A DNA stretch of 37,472 bases, taken from positions 1-37,472 of the forward strand of contig JABWBO010000078.1 of NCBI GenBank assembly GCA_013360465.1, read 5' to 3'. Position 1 is the stretch's first letter. Each line of letters opens with the position of its first letter. The stretch is from Anaerolineae bacterium. GTDB lineage: Bacteria; Chloroflexota; Anaerolineae; Aggregatilineales; Phototrophicaceae. This document shows, piece after piece, positions 7,479 to 16,036 of this stretch. The notes beneath the pieces are model-generated. The model did no database searches. It was not told the origin of the DNA and saw only the letters and a list, made by a program, of their open reading frames with translations. The position numbers and the translations under genes are program-made.

Positions 7479-8081
7479 ATGGCAAAATCCCAGATTGTGT
7501 TCGTTCTCGCCGCTGTCCTGATGGCGGCGTGTTCACCCACCGCCGCACCGCCTGCGCCGACCGCCGTGCCGCCCAGCGCCGCCCCCCTTGAACCGACCGC
7601 TGCCGTCGATAACCCGCCGGAAGCGGAGATCGCCGGGCGTCCGGCATGGCAGACCCTCGCGCTGACCAATGCCCGCACCGGCGAGACGTTCACCCTCGCC
7701 GATTTCGCCGGCAAGACGGTCTACATCGAGCCGATGGCGACCTGGTGTACCAACTGCCGGGCGCAGCAGAACATCGTCCGCGATGTGCGCAATCAGTTGG
7801 GCGACGCGCAGCACGTCTATCTGTCGCTGAGCGTCGAGACCAATATCACGGGCAGCGATCTGGCAGCCTATGCCGAACGTGAGAACTACGGATGGACCTT
7901 CGCCGTCGCCACACCCGATCTGCTCAACGCCCTGGTTGCTCAGTTCGGACGTACGATCACCAACCCCCCTTCGACCCCGCACTTCATCATCTACCCTGAC
8001 GGCGCTTTCTCAGGACTGGAGTCGGGACGCCGTCACTCTGCCGAGGAGCTGGTCGCGGCGCTGACGATGGCGGGGGCATAG
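7479..8081 (+). CDS. TlpA-like thioredoxin-fold lipoprotein
   Basis: 200 residues. A short signal peptide ends in the lipobox LMAAC (Cys18), so it is a membrane-anchored extracytoplasmic lipoprotein. A Pro/Ala-rich tether (20-50) leads to a thioredoxin fold with the redox motif WCTNC (Cys90, Cys93), FTLADFAGKTVYIEPMATWC before it, and the cis-Pro region STPHFIIYPDG near residue 166. Proteins of this type exchange disulfides on the outer face of the membrane. AGGA lies eight bases before the ATG. The next gene is CcdA one base away, which fits electron supply from the cytoplasm through CcdA to this protein. Final acceptors could be apocytochromes, given the Ccm operon at the right end. Confidence 0.88.
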   Translation: MAKSQIVFVLAAVLMAACSPTAAPPAPTAVPPSAAPLEPTAAVDNPPEAEIAGRPAWQTLALTNARTGETFTLADFAGKTVYIEPMATWCTNCRAQQNIVRDVRNQLGDAQHVYLSLSVETNITGSDLAAYAERENYGWTFAVATPDLLNALVAQFGRTITNPPSTPHFIIYPDGAFSGLESGRRHSAEELVAALTMAGA

Positions 8082-8082
8082 C

Positions 8083-8868
8083 GTGTCGCAGCTCCTGGAA
8101 GCCTTCGGTCTGGGGACGGCGGCGATTCTGACCAATGCCTGCATGCTTCCCCTCTATCCCGGTCTGCTGGCGTTCCTGGCGGGGAACGCCGCCGAGGGTC
8201 GCGCCCGCCGCGCTATGCCGCTCTTTGGCGTGCTGGTGCTGGCGGGAATCCTGACTATGATGCTGGTCATCGGCTTGATCCTGTTTCTGCTCCAGCAGTC
8301 GTTCGGAGCGGCGCTGCAAATCGTGCTGCCGGCGATCTATGCGATGGTCATCGCTATGGGCGTCCTGCTGCTGCTGGATCGCAATCCGTTCGCGCGTCTG
8401 GCGTTCGGCGGCGCGCCGCTCGTCGGAAACCCTTACGCAGCAGCGTATCTGTATGGGCTGCTGTTCGGACCTATGACGCTGCCCTGCACCGGACCGATCA
8501 TCACCAGCGCCTTCGTGCTGGGGGCAGGTGATGCCGGTGCGCTCGCCGACGGGCTGCTGTACTTCCTCGCTTTCGGGCTGGGCTTTGGCTGGCCCCTGGC
8601 GCTCCTGCCGCTGGCGGCGATCCCCCTTCAGCGCCGGCTGATCGGCTGGCTGACGGGGCATCACCGCCTGCTCAACCAGGCGTCCGGGCTGCTGCTGATC
8701 GCCGTCGGCGTCTTCGGCATCCTGACCGAACTCGTACCCAACTATGTCGCCGGCTTCGAGATCGCCCCGGAGGGCTGGGCATTCTACTGGGGCGCGGCGG
8801 CGCTGCTGATCGCGGCGCTGGCAGCCTTCAGCCTGCGCGGGCGCAAGGCTCAGCGCAGCACCGAGTAG
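8083..8868 (+). CDS. ccdA: CcdA-type thiol-disulfide transporter (DsbD transmembrane family)
   Basis: 261 residues with six or more hydrophobic segments. The two redox cysteines of the family are in place: Cys20 in TNACMLPLYPG and Cys135 in GPMTLPCTGPI, each with the Pro-rich surround typical of CcdA. It moves reducing equivalents from cytoplasmic thioredoxin to an extracytoplasmic partner, most likely the lipoprotein encoded one base upstream. The start is GTG at 8083. The 3' end overlaps the convergent nucleoside hydrolase gene by 19 bases, so there is no intergenic terminator. Confidence 0.88.
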   Translation: MSQLLEAFGLGTAAILTNACMLPLYPGLLAFLAGNAAEGRARRAMPLFGVLVLAGILTMMLVIGLILFLLQQSFGAALQIVLPAIYAMVIAMGVLLLLDRNPFARLAFGGAPLVGNPYAAAYLYGLLFGPMTLPCTGPIITSAFVLGAGDAGALADGLLYFLAFGLGFGWPLALLPLAAIPLQRRLIGWLTGHHRLLNQASGLLLIAVGVFGILTELVPNYVAGFEIAPEGWAFYWGAAALLIAALAAFSLRGRKAQRSTE

Positions 8869-9833
8869 AGCGCCTCTTTCCAGCGGGCAATGTCGATCTG
8901 CCAGCAGACGCGGGTCTTCGGCTCACCCTGCCCCGCCTGCGGTCCCCGGAGGTATGGTTCCCAGATTGCCGCATTGCGCACGTCCGGGGCGACGCCGAAG
9001 CGGTCCACGATGGTCATGCCGCGCGTGTACACGCCGGCGGTTTCGACGGCGATATGGTGCGCGCTGCTGGCAGTGCAGATGCTTGGATCGAGGGCAATGG
9101 ACATCGCTACCGGGTCCGGCAGTCCCAGACCGGGATCGCCGGACTGCTCCTGAGTCGCCTGGTGGGCGCGGCGGTTGCAGTCCATCGAGAAGACCGCCAG
9201 ATCCGTGCCGAAACCCCGGATCAGCGCTATCTCTTCCGGCAGGAGGTTCGCCTGTCCCCGACACAGCTCCCAGCCCACCATTTCGATGGGCAGCCCAGAG
9301 CGAAATACGATGTCGGCGGCTTCCGGGTCGCACCAGATGTTGTATTCCGCCGCCGGGGTGACATTGCCGCTGGTGCAGGCAGCGCCGCCCATGATGACGC
9401 AGCGGCTGACGTTGGCGGCGATGTCCGGCGCTTTGCCGAGCGCCAGCGCCACATTAGTCAGCGGTCCCAGTGTGACCAGGACGATGCCGGGGTTCGCCCG
9501 AATCGTGTCGATCATGCCGTCGACGGCGTGCTTTACTTCCGGTTGGCGCGTCGGCGGCGGGTAGCCGATGTCGCCCAGCCCATCCTTGCCGTGAAACCAC
9601 TCGGCGTGGGCGGTGGGGCGCAGCAGCGGCTTAGGCGCGCCCTTATAGACGGGGGTTGCCTTGCCGCACAGATCGGTGACGTACAGCGCGTTGCGCGTCG
9701 CCTGATCGACGGTGACGTTGCCGCTGACGACGGTGATCGCTTCGACCTCTACATCTACCCAGCGCAGCGCCATGATCAGGGCGACGGCGTCGTCGGAGGC
9801 GGTATCCGTGTCGATGATGAACTTGCGAACCAT
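8850..9833 (-). CDS. Inosine/uridine-preferring nucleoside hydrolase family protein
   Basis: 327 residues, the normal length for the family. The N-terminal metal site is FIIDTDTASDDAVALIMAL, a variant of the DTDPGxDD motif that keeps all Ca-binding aspartates but has T-A-S where P-G-x is usual. Other family blocks are LVTLGPLTNVALAL, VIMGGAACTSGNVTPAAEYNIWCDPEAA (the Asn/Glu/Asn substrate ribose contacts) and LPDPVAM with the late Asp. It would hydrolyse the N-glycosidic bond of ribonucleosides in salvage; base preference is not evident. AAAGGAAC lies eight bases before the ATG. It appears monocistronic and converges with ccdA. Confidence 0.9.
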   Translation of the reverse strand: MVRKFIIDTDTASDDAVALIMALRWVDVEVEAITVVSGNVTVDQATRNALYVTDLCGKATPVYKGAPKPLLRPTAHAEWFHGKDGLGDIGYPPPTRQPEVKHAVDGMIDTIRANPGIVLVTLGPLTNVALALGKAPDIAANVSRCVIMGGAACTSGNVTPAAEYNIWCDPEAADIVFRSGLPIEMVGWELCRGQANLLPEEIALIRGFGTDLAVFSMDCNRRAHQATQEQSGDPGLGLPDPVAMSIALDPSICTASSAHHIAVETAGVYTRGMTIVDRFGVAPDVRNAAIWEPYLRGPQAGQGEPKTRVCWQIDIARWKEALYSVLR

Positions 9834-9933
9834 GAGGCGCGTTCCTTTGCTTGGAAATGACGTGATCTCAGATTAAGAAACCTGCACACAAGTCTTAACA
9901 CCCGCACTCTATTTTTATGGTGCAGCTTTTCAC

Positions 9934-9951
9934 GGCACAGACCTCTGTGCC
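9934..9951. promoter_or_regulatory. Perfect dyad upstream of the cyclic-nucleotide-binding gene
   Basis: GGCACAGA (9934-9941), CC, TCTGTGCC (9944-9951): eight-base perfect arms with a two-base centre, 36 bases before the ATG at 9988. It could be an operator or a leader hairpin; no T run follows, so it is not a terminator. Confidence 0.4.
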
Positions 9952-9987
9952 CACCCGGCGTCACCAGATCAAAGGATTTCTTTCGTC

Positions 9988-10365
9988 ATGGCGAAGACCA
10001 ATCTTTTCCGACATGCCAGCAAGACCGTTAGCTACAAGGCTGGCGAGACGATCTTCAAGGAAGGCGACGGCGGCGACGTTATGTACGTCGTCGTCTCAGG
10101 AACTGTCGATATTTTCCTGCGGGGACGGCATATGATCAAGCTCGACGAAGGCGAAATTTTCGGCGAGATGGCGCTGATCGAACAGGATCATCTGCGCAGC
10201 GCGACGGCGGTCACCGAGACCGATGTCGTCCTCGCCAATCTGAACCGCGAGCGCTTCACCTTCCTGGTACACGAGTCGCCGTTCTTCGCCCTGGACGTGA
10301 TGCGCACCCTCGCTGAACGGCTGCGGCTGGCGAATAAGATCCTCTCTCACGATGTTGATGCGTAA
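9988..10365 (+). CDS. Stand-alone cyclic nucleotide-binding domain protein
   Basis: 125 residues made almost only of one CNB domain: AGETIFKEGDGGDVMYVVVSGTVDIFLRG forms the first strands, and the phosphate-binding cassette is GEIFGEMALIEQDHLRSATAVTETD, with the conserved Glu and Arg that contact the ribose and phosphate of cAMP/cGMP. A C-terminal helix follows (FFALDVMRTLAERLRLANKIL). There is no helix-turn-helix, kinase or channel part, so it is not a Crp/Fnr regulator. It could be a soluble sensor acting through a partner protein. AAAGGA lies upstream of the ATG. A strong bidirectional terminator follows directly. Confidence 0.88.
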   Translation: MAKTNLFRHASKTVSYKAGETIFKEGDGGDVMYVVVSGTVDIFLRGRHMIKLDEGEIFGEMALIEQDHLRSATAVTETDVVLANLNRERFTFLVHESPFFALDVMRTLAERLRLANKILSHDVDA

Positions 10366-10373
10366 GCCGGGAC

Positions 10374-10416
10374 AACAAAAAAGGTGAGGCGCATTGCGCG
10401 CCTCACCTTTTTTGTT
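10374..10416. terminator. Bidirectional intrinsic terminator
   Basis: A perfect 19-bp inverted repeat: arm one at 10374-10392 (AACAAAAAAGGTGAGGCGC), five-base loop, arm two at 10398-10416, with an A6 tract on the left and a T6 tract on the right. It serves both the plus-strand CNB gene (stop at 10365) and the minus-strand secreted-protein gene (stop at 10430). Confidence 0.93.
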
Positions 10417-10429
10417 CACCTGCACCCGT

Positions 10430-11134
10430 TTAGAAGCTGTCCACCAGTTCGGGCAGCGATTCGCCGTTCCAGGGTCCGTCGTAGGTCGCGGTAGAACTCA
10501 TCCATTCCGCCGGAACCCAGAGGTACTGGCAGGCGAGGATGATCTGATTCCAGACTTGACCTGCGCTGTCAACGTAGACCTTCGTCACCCAGTAGGTGCC
10601 GGGGTTGAGGGTGACGTTCGGGGTGATCTTGCCCGGCGCCCAGTAGGCGCGCCCGCCGAACGGCAGATCGGCGACGACCGCGCCGCGCGGGATGGCGGCG
10701 GTCGAAGAACACTGTCCATCAACGATGATCGCCAAACACTGCTGTCCCGTCGTATAAACGAGCAGATCGACCCAGGAACGCAGAACAGGAGCGTCTGGTC
10801 CCCAGACCATGATCAGGATGCCGACGGGGTTGTCTCCAGGAGGCGCGGTGATTGGAAAAGTCGCAATGAACTGCCCCGCACCGCCCTGTACATAGGATTG
10901 ATTGAAGACGATCGAGGCGTCGTCGTAGACCTGCACATAGTACGTCCCACCGAGCGCCACATCGATGGTGATATCCAGATTGCAGCTCGCCTCATTGATG
11001 GCGGTGATCTCTGCAACCCCACTGCCATCTGTATAGACGCCGCCGCCAATAGCCGCAGCGAAGGCTGGTGCCGCGAGGATCAGCAGCAGGAACGCGACTG
11101 CAACGACCAGCAGTCCTCCACGTTGTTTGATCAC
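10430..11134 (-). CDS. Secreted protein of unknown function
   Basis: The start is GTG at 11134 because AGGAGGA lies seven bases upstream; the open frame runs 13 codons further back without a ribosome site. The product has 234 residues with a clear signal peptide (MIKQRGG, then LLVVAVAFLLLILAA, cleavage after AFA). The mature part is rich in Gly, Thr, Tyr and Asp and has strand-like segments such as NLDITIDVALGGTYYVQVYDDASIVFN and TLNPGTYWVTKVYVDSAGQVWNQ, suggesting two beta-sandwich repeats. Few cysteines are present. I do not recognise a family. It is monocistronic between the CNB gene terminator and the TMEM175-like gene. Confidence 0.75.
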   Translation of the reverse strand: MIKQRGGLLVVAVAFLLLILAAPAFAAAIGGGVYTDGSGVAEITAINEASCNLDITIDVALGGTYYVQVYDDASIVFNQSYVQGGAGQFIATFPITAPPGDNPVGILIMVWGPDAPVLRSWVDLLVYTTGQQCLAIIVDGQCSSTAAIPRGAVVADLPFGGRAYWAPGKITPNVTLNPGTYWVTKVYVDSAGQVWNQIILACQYLWVPAEWMSSTATYDGPWNGESLPELVDSF

Positions 11135-11242
11135 TGAACTTCCTCCTATAGGTATTTCGTCATAGCTCAGCAATGATTGCGTAGCGCATTGGTACTATGT
11201 TCAAGTATACATGCGAATCAAAATTAGAAAAACACAACTGTG

Positions 11243-11911
11243 TCAGATGCGCCGAAAAATCGCATCCACTCTGTTCGGGAAAATATACAAGAGCGGCACC
11301 ACCACATTGATCAGGATGGCGATGTCGATGCTCAGCAGACTGACCAGCGCTGCCGTGAAGTAGAGGATCGGCGGAATCAGGATGCGCACGACGACCAGCC
11401 GACGGACGCGCGGCTCGACCTCCTGGTTGAGCAGGTGATTATCGCGCGTGGCATACCACCAGTGGAAGAAGAGCAGCACTCCGCCGATGATCAGGTTGAC
11501 ATCGTAGGCGATCAGCGCCAGGCGATCTTCCCGTCCATAGCGCGCCAGGAGACCGGCGGAAAAGGGCAGCAGGGCGATTGCCATCAGGAAGATGATGTTG
11601 ATCCACAGCAGCGTTCGGTCGGCGCGTTTGATGTAGAAGAACTGGTTGTGATGTCCCACCCACAGCACGCCGAGGATCAGAAAGCTGAGGATGTAGCTGA
11701 GCAGGTTGGGGATGACGCTGGTGAGCGCGCTGGCCAACCCCTGAGCGGCGACCGCGTCCGCCCCTGGCACACGAATATCGAAGACCAGCAGCGTCATGAC
11801 GATGGCGAAGACGCCGTCGGCAAGCGTCTCGATGCGGGCGGTGGTGATGGCGGAGAACCGGCGGCGGCGCGCCTCGTCGCTTTGTGAGGAGTCTACGATC
11901 GGTTCATTCAT
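11243..11911 (-). CDS. TMEM175-family (DUF1211) potassium channel-like membrane protein
   Basis: 222 residues with six hydrophobic segments. The family signature is present in the first helix: RIETLADGVFAIVMTLLVFDI, the (R)xxxFxDGVFAI filter-helix motif, with Leu in place of the usual Phe before A-D-G. Other family points are LGVLWVGHHNQFFYIKRADRTLLWINIIFLMAIALLPFSAGLLARYG. Bacterial members have a single six-helix repeat and assemble as tetrameric K+ channels. The start is ATG at 11911 with AGGA upstream; ATG at 11929 lacks a site. It lies 30 bases after the prmA stop, so the two may be cotranscribed, though a functional link is not obvious. Confidence 0.87.
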   Translation of the reverse strand: MNEPIVDSSQSDEARRRRFSAITTARIETLADGVFAIVMTLLVFDIRVPGADAVAAQGLASALTSVIPNLLSYILSFLILGVLWVGHHNQFFYIKRADRTLLWINIIFLMAIALLPFSAGLLARYGREDRLALIAYDVNLIIGGVLLFFHWWYATRDNHLLNQEVEPRVRRLVVVRILIPPILYFTAALVSLLSIDIAILINVVVPLLYIFPNRVDAIFRRI

Positions 11912-11941
11912 GGAGTCCTGTGCTTTCATGTTCGACAGCCA

Positions 11942-12859
11942 TTATTCGCTGGGGCGGCGCGCTTCGATGACCACCCAGTCGCCCTGCTGGCGGCGGTTGA
12001 ACGGCAGAAGCCCGACCCTGCGCAGCGCGGTTTCGACTTCGTCGGACTGTTCGACCAGGATGCCGCTGAAGATGCCGACGCCGCCCGGACGCAGCACATC
12101 GCCGAGCGGCTGATCGCACATGCCGATGATGACCCGCGCCAGGATGTTCGCCAGCAGCAGGTCGAAGCGACGCGGCGAGTGCAGGACCGTCTCCAGGCTG
12201 CCCTGCTGCACGACGATCCGCTCGGTGGTCCCATTCTGCGCCACGTTAGCAGCGCCGACTTCGACGGCGACGGAGTCGATGTCCACCGCCAGTACATCGT
12301 GAGCGCCGAGCTTCGCCGCCGCAATCGCCAGGATGCCCGACCCGGTCCCCAGGTCGAAGACCTTGATCCCCGGTTTGACGTGATCTTCCAGCGCCTCCAG
12401 GCAGAGCTGGGTGGTCGGGTGAGTGCCGGTTCCGAACGCCATGCCGGGATCGAGCGCGATCACCACGTCGTCCGGATGGGTTTCGACCTCCACCCAGATC
12501 GGGCGGATGAGGATGCGCCGTCCCAGGCGAATTGGGTGATAATGCGCCTTCCAGGCTTCCGCCCAGTCCGTTTCTTCGACGATGCGAAAGGTTGGTTCGG
12601 GGAACGGATACATCATGCGCATGTAGGTCAGCGCTTCAGCGAACTGCCGCTGTGCTTCCGGGGCGGCGGCGTCGTCCGGCAGGTAGGCGCGCACCGCCAG
12701 GGTGGTCGCCGGCGGCACCTGATCTTCGTCGAGCTTGTCCGGGGGGATGCCTTCATGTTCGACGGCGACGCCCTGGTAGCCGTAGCGGTTCAGCAGTTCG
12801 GCAGCGGCTTCGGCGGCTTCGCCGTCGACGCGCAGGGTGATTTCAATCCATCGGGTCAT
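11942..12859 (-). CDS. prmA: Ribosomal protein L11 methyltransferase
   Basis: 305 residues from ATG at 12859 (MTRWIEITLRVDGEAAEAAAELL), where the family's N-terminal L11-binding domain normally begins; the frame is open for 20 further codons with other starts at 12889 and 12919. The C-terminal Rossmann domain has IALDPGMAFGTGTHPTTQLCLEALE, VFDLGTGSGILAIAAAKLGA (SAM loop), VLAVDID and LLANILARVI. PrmA trimethylates several amino groups of ribosomal protein L11. The gene is followed at 30 bases by the TMEM175-like gene. The whole family pattern is present with no odd residues. Confidence 0.9.
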   Translation of the reverse strand: MTRWIEITLRVDGEAAEAAAELLNRYGYQGVAVEHEGIPPDKLDEDQVPPATTLAVRAYLPDDAAAPEAQRQFAEALTYMRMMYPFPEPTFRIVEETDWAEAWKAHYHPIRLGRRILIRPIWVEVETHPDDVVIALDPGMAFGTGTHPTTQLCLEALEDHVKPGIKVFDLGTGSGILAIAAAKLGAHDVLAVDIDSVAVEVGAANVAQNGTTERIVVQQGSLETVLHSPRRFDLLLANILARVIIGMCDQPLGDVLRPGGVGIFSGILVEQSDEVETALRRVGLLPFNRRQQGDWVVIEARRPSE

Positions 12860-12965
12860 GGGGTGTGGGTGCGTCTCGCTAGTGGGCATCAATAAACCGC
12901 TGCTATTGTAGCGCGCCACCGCCCTCGCCGGTAGACGCGCACATAATTGTCCTCGCCCAGCAGGA

Positions 12966-14033
12966 TCACTTTCCGCGTTCCATCGCCAGCAGGTGTTTCT
13001 TGCGTTCCGATCCCCAGCGGTAGTGCCCGATCACGCCATCGCCGCGCACCACCCGGTGGCAGGGGATGATCAGCGCGGCTTGATTTTCGGCGCAGGCGTT
13101 GCCGACCGCGCGGGCGGCTTTGGGCGCGTCGATGGCGCGGGCGATTTCGGCATAGGTGCGCGTCTCGCCATAAGGAATCTGGCGCAGCGCCTCCCATACG
13201 CGGCGCTGAAACGCCGTCGCGCGGATGTCCAGCGGCAAGTCGAGATGGGGCGTCTCGCCGTTCAGGTAGCGGTTGATCGCCGTCAGCATCGGGTGTAGCG
13301 CCGCGTCATCCTGGCGAATCACCGCCGCCGGGAATTCGCGTGCCAGGTCTTCGAGCAGCGCCGCGCCTGTGTCGCCCAGTTTGACGGCGCAGACGCCGCG
13401 CGCCGTCATGCCGACCAGCAGCACCCCCAGCGGGCAGCGGGCGGCGGCGAAGGCGATCTCCACCGGCGCGCCTTCACGGTAGACGGTGGGCGTCATGCCC
13501 AGATGATCGTCGGCGCGGGCGTAGACCTGGCTGTTGGAAGAATAGCCGGCGGCGTAGATGGCGTCGGCGACGCTGCCGGCGCTCTTGAGTTCCTGTTTGA
13601 ACGCCCGCATGCGCGCCGCATCGACGTAGGCTGCCGGGGTGACGCCGATGATGCGTTTGAAGGTGCGGTGCAGGTGGAAGGGGCTGATGTGAAACGCCGC
13701 CGCCAGATCGTCCAGGGTGATCCGCTCGTCGCGCGCGTGGGCGTCGATGTAGCGGCAGACTTCGGCGGCAAGCTGCGCGTGAGGGTCGATGTCATCAGGG
13801 CGGCAGCGCTTGCAGGCGCGAAAACCCGCCGCGCGGGCGGCATCGGCGTCACGATAGAACGTGACGTTTTCGCGCCGGGGGGTGCGCGCCTTGCAGGAAG
13901 GACGGCAGTAAATGCCGGTGGTCTTGACCGCCACGAAGAACGCCCCGTCATAGCGGGCGTCATCGTCGAGGACGGCTTGCCACATGCGGTTTTCGTCGAG
14001 CGGGTCGCGGGGGGCGTCTTGGGGAGTCATCAT
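12966..14033 (-). CDS. ada: Bifunctional DNA alkylation-repair protein and regulator Ada
   Basis: 355 residues with the full Ada architecture. The N-terminal zinc domain has Cys43, Cys47 (GIYCRPSCKART) and Cys74, Cys77 (ACKRCRPDD); one of these accepts methyl groups from phosphotriesters. An AraC-type helix-turn-helix follows (about 95-185: LDDLAAAFHISPFHLHRTFKRIIGVTP). The C-terminal O6-methylguanine methyltransferase domain has IPYGETRTYAEIARAI and the active-site PCHRV with Cys325. After methylation of the N-terminal Cys the protein activates its own and other repair genes. AGGATGAG precedes a doubled ATG at 14033/14030. It appears monocistronic; prmA starts 106 bases downstream. Confidence 0.93.
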   Translation of the reverse strand: MMTPQDAPRDPLDENRMWQAVLDDDARYDGAFFVAVKTTGIYCRPSCKARTPRRENVTFYRDADAARAAGFRACKRCRPDDIDPHAQLAAEVCRYIDAHARDERITLDDLAAAFHISPFHLHRTFKRIIGVTPAAYVDAARMRAFKQELKSAGSVADAIYAAGYSSNSQVYARADDHLGMTPTVYREGAPVEIAFAAARCPLGVLLVGMTARGVCAVKLGDTGAALLEDLAREFPAAVIRQDDAALHPMLTAINRYLNGETPHLDLPLDIRATAFQRRVWEALRQIPYGETRTYAEIARAIDAPKAARAVGNACAENQAALIIPCHRVVRGDGVIGHYRWGSERKKHLLAMERGK

Positions 14034-14149
14034 CTCATCCTGTCTGCTCTGTTCGATGATGATCCTAAGCTTTTTCGCCTGGCAACGCGCGCCTGATCTT
14101 GCTCAGTAATTCCAGCATCGAGAGAGGAGTCCCTGCCAGAAAGCGGGGT

Positions 14150-14494
14150 TTATTCTTCGTCAGACGCGGGTAGCAATGTGGATAAATGCGCTGCCAGCGC
14201 AGGAATATCATTCTGAATGACATCCCAGACGATATCTACATCGATGTTGAAATACTCATGAATGACTCGATTACGCATTCCAGCCATCGCCGCCCAGTCT
14301 ACGGCGCTGTGGTTCTCTTTGGCTTGGCTCGACAATAGACGGCTTGCCTCACCGATTACCTGGATTTCGCGGATGACAGCACTCTTCGTTTTCTCGTCGT
14401 GTTCGAAAGCAGCAAAATCTAGCTTCCCGACGAACTCCAGGATACGCCGCGCTGCTATCAGCACATCAAGCAGCAGAACCTCATCATTCCTCAT
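14150..14494 (-). CDS. hepT: HepT-like HEPN-domain RNase toxin
   Basis: 114 residues, all helical, of the DUF86/HepT type. The HEPN active motif RX4HXY is exact: Arg74, His79, Tyr81 in RNRVIHEYFNID. The N-terminal helix LLLDVLIAARRILEFVGKLDF and EIQVIGEASRLLS are standard for the family. HepT cleaves RNA and is neutralised by AMP transfer from its MntA partner to the motif Tyr. The gene overlaps the MntA gene by 11 bases and follows it, so it is translated together with the antitoxin. Confidence 0.9.
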   Translation of the reverse strand: MRNDEVLLLDVLIAARRILEFVGKLDFAAFEHDEKTKSAVIREIQVIGEASRLLSSQAKENHSAVDWAAMAGMRNRVIHEYFNIDVDIVWDVIQNDIPALAAHLSTLLPASDEE

Positions 14495-14807
14495 AGATCA
14501 CCTGCGCGGAGTCGAGAATCATCCGGCGGCGCAAATAGTTTGGGCTGTCTTCGATACTGCGACGCGTCATGACATCGACTTCACGACCGAGCCATGCCTG
14601 CAACTCATCTCCAAGCGCGATCCATTCGGCAAGATGGATGGTTGTTCCGGCACGAAAAGTCACCAGAACGTCAACGTCGCTGCCGTCATGAAAGTCGTCG
14701 CGCAGTACCGATCCAAAAAGGGCAAACTGCACGATATTCCATCGCCGACAGAATGCACGGAGTTCATCTGGGTGAATGTCAATCTGTATCGAAATCGAGG
14801 CTGTCAT
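14484..14807 (-). CDS. mntA: MntA-like nucleotidyltransferase antitoxin
   Basis: 107 residues, a minimal nucleotidyltransferase. The catalytic motif GSX10DXD is exact: Gly32-Ser33, ten residues, Asp44-Val45-Asp46 (FGSVLRDDFHDGSDVDVLV). A further acidic position lies in REVDVMTRRSIED, as in the family. It would silence the adjacent HepT by AMPylating its active-site Tyr. It is the first gene of the pair, 27 bases from the dnaJ end on the other side of its start. Such modules are often acquired by transfer; the pair has slightly lower GC than its neighbours by eye. Confidence 0.9.
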   Translation of the reverse strand: MTASISIQIDIHPDELRAFCRRWNIVQFALFGSVLRDDFHDGSDVDVLVTFRAGTTIHLAEWIALGDELQAWLGREVDVMTRRSIEDSPNYLRRRMILDSAQVIYEE

Positions 14808-14834
14808 AACCGCTCTTGCCCCTCGCAGCGCTGA

Positions 14835-15992
14835 TCAGTTCGGGGCGTTCTCGCCGGACAGGAAATCCATCACCCGGTCGAAGAAACCTTTGCCGCGCGC
14901 CTGCGGTTCGACCTCGCTGCCCATCGTCTTGGCGAGCTTCTCGAACAGCCCTCGCTGCTCGTCGGTCAGCTTGGTGGGCACTTCGACGTTGACGTAGACC
15001 AGTTGATCGCCGCGTCCATAGCTGCTGCCGTCACTGCGCAGACGTGGCATACCCTTGCCCCTCAGCCGGAAGACCTTGCCGGTCTGTGTGCCGGCAGGAA
15101 TCCCCAGTTCGACATCGCCATCGACGGTTGGCACGTGAATCTTGTCGCCCAGCGCCGCCTGCGCCACGTTGACCGAGATGTCCAGGATGATGTCGCTGTC
15201 CCGGCGCTTGAAGTATTCGTGTTCCTGCACCCGCACCACGACGTACAGGCTGCCCATGGACGCGCCCTTCTCGCCCGTGTCGCCTTCGCCGCGCACCTGA
15301 ATTTGCAGCCCGTCGGCGACTCCGCCGGGGATCTGCACGTCCAGGCTCACTTTACGGCGCAGCCGACCGCTGCCCTTGCAGGCTGCACAGGGGGTGGGGA
15401 TGGTCTCGCCGCGCCCATTACAGCGCGGACAGGTCGCGACCTGCACCATCGACCCCAGGAAGGTCTGCTGCACCTGACGGACTTCGCCGGTCCCTGCGCA
15501 CTGGACGCATTTGATCGGCTGCGTGCCGGGCTGCGCGCCATTGCCGCCGCAGGTGTCGCACACTTCCATGCGCTCGAATTCGACCGTCTTGTTGACGCCG
15601 AAGACCGCCTCTTCGAAGGTGATGGTGACCTCGATCCGGCGGTCCTGCCCAGGACGTGGACCACGCCGCCGCCCCTGTCGGGCTGCGCCGCCGAAGTTGT
15701 TGAAGAATTCCTCGAAAATCTCTTCGAAACCGCCGAATCCTGCCCCGGCTCCGCCGAAGCCGCCCGCGCCGTTGTTGACGCCGGCGTGTCCGAAGCGATC
15801 ATAGCGCGCACGTTTGTCGTCGTCGGAGAGTACCTCGTAAGCTTCGTTGATCTCTTTGAACTGATCTTCCGCTTCGGGGTTCTTGTTCACATCGGGGTGA
15901 AATTCGCGCGCCAGCTTGCGATAAGCCCGCTTGATGCTTTCCTTATCCGCGCCGCGCTGTACACCCAGTACTTCGTAGTAATCTCGCGCCAT
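14835..15992 (-). CDS. dnaJ: Chaperone protein DnaJ
   Basis: 385 residues, type I (class A) Hsp40. The J domain has His-Pro-Asp at 32-34 (REFHPDVN), followed by a Gly/Phe-rich linker ([25 protein letters not shown]). The zinc-finger region has four CxxCxGxG repeats ([32 protein letters not shown]), then two beta-sandwich substrate domains. It stimulates the DnaK ATPase and delivers unfolded clients. A GC-rich hairpin separates it from dnaK by 148 bases, which may lower its expression relative to dnaK. Confidence 0.96.
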   Translation of the reverse strand: MARDYYEVLGVQRGADKESIKRAYRKLAREFHPDVNKNPEAEDQFKEINEAYEVLSDDDKRARYDRFGHAGVNNGAGGFGGAGAGFGGFEEIFEEFFNNFGGAARQGRRRGPRPGQDRRIEVTITFEEAVFGVNKTVEFERMEVCDTCGGNGAQPGTQPIKCVQCAGTGEVRQVQQTFLGSMVQVATCPRCNGRGETIPTPCAACKGSGRLRRKVSLDVQIPGGVADGLQIQVRGEGDTGEKGASMGSLYVVVRVQEHEYFKRRDSDIILDISVNVAQAALGDKIHVPTVDGDVELGIPAGTQTGKVFRLRGKGMPRLRSDGSSYGRGDQLVYVNVEVPTKLTDEQRGLFEKLAKTMGSEVEPQARGKGFFDRVMDFLSGENAPN

Positions 15993-16036
15993 ACCCCGCC
16001 TCGGTCATTTCTGTGCCACGCTGACGAATGGACAAA

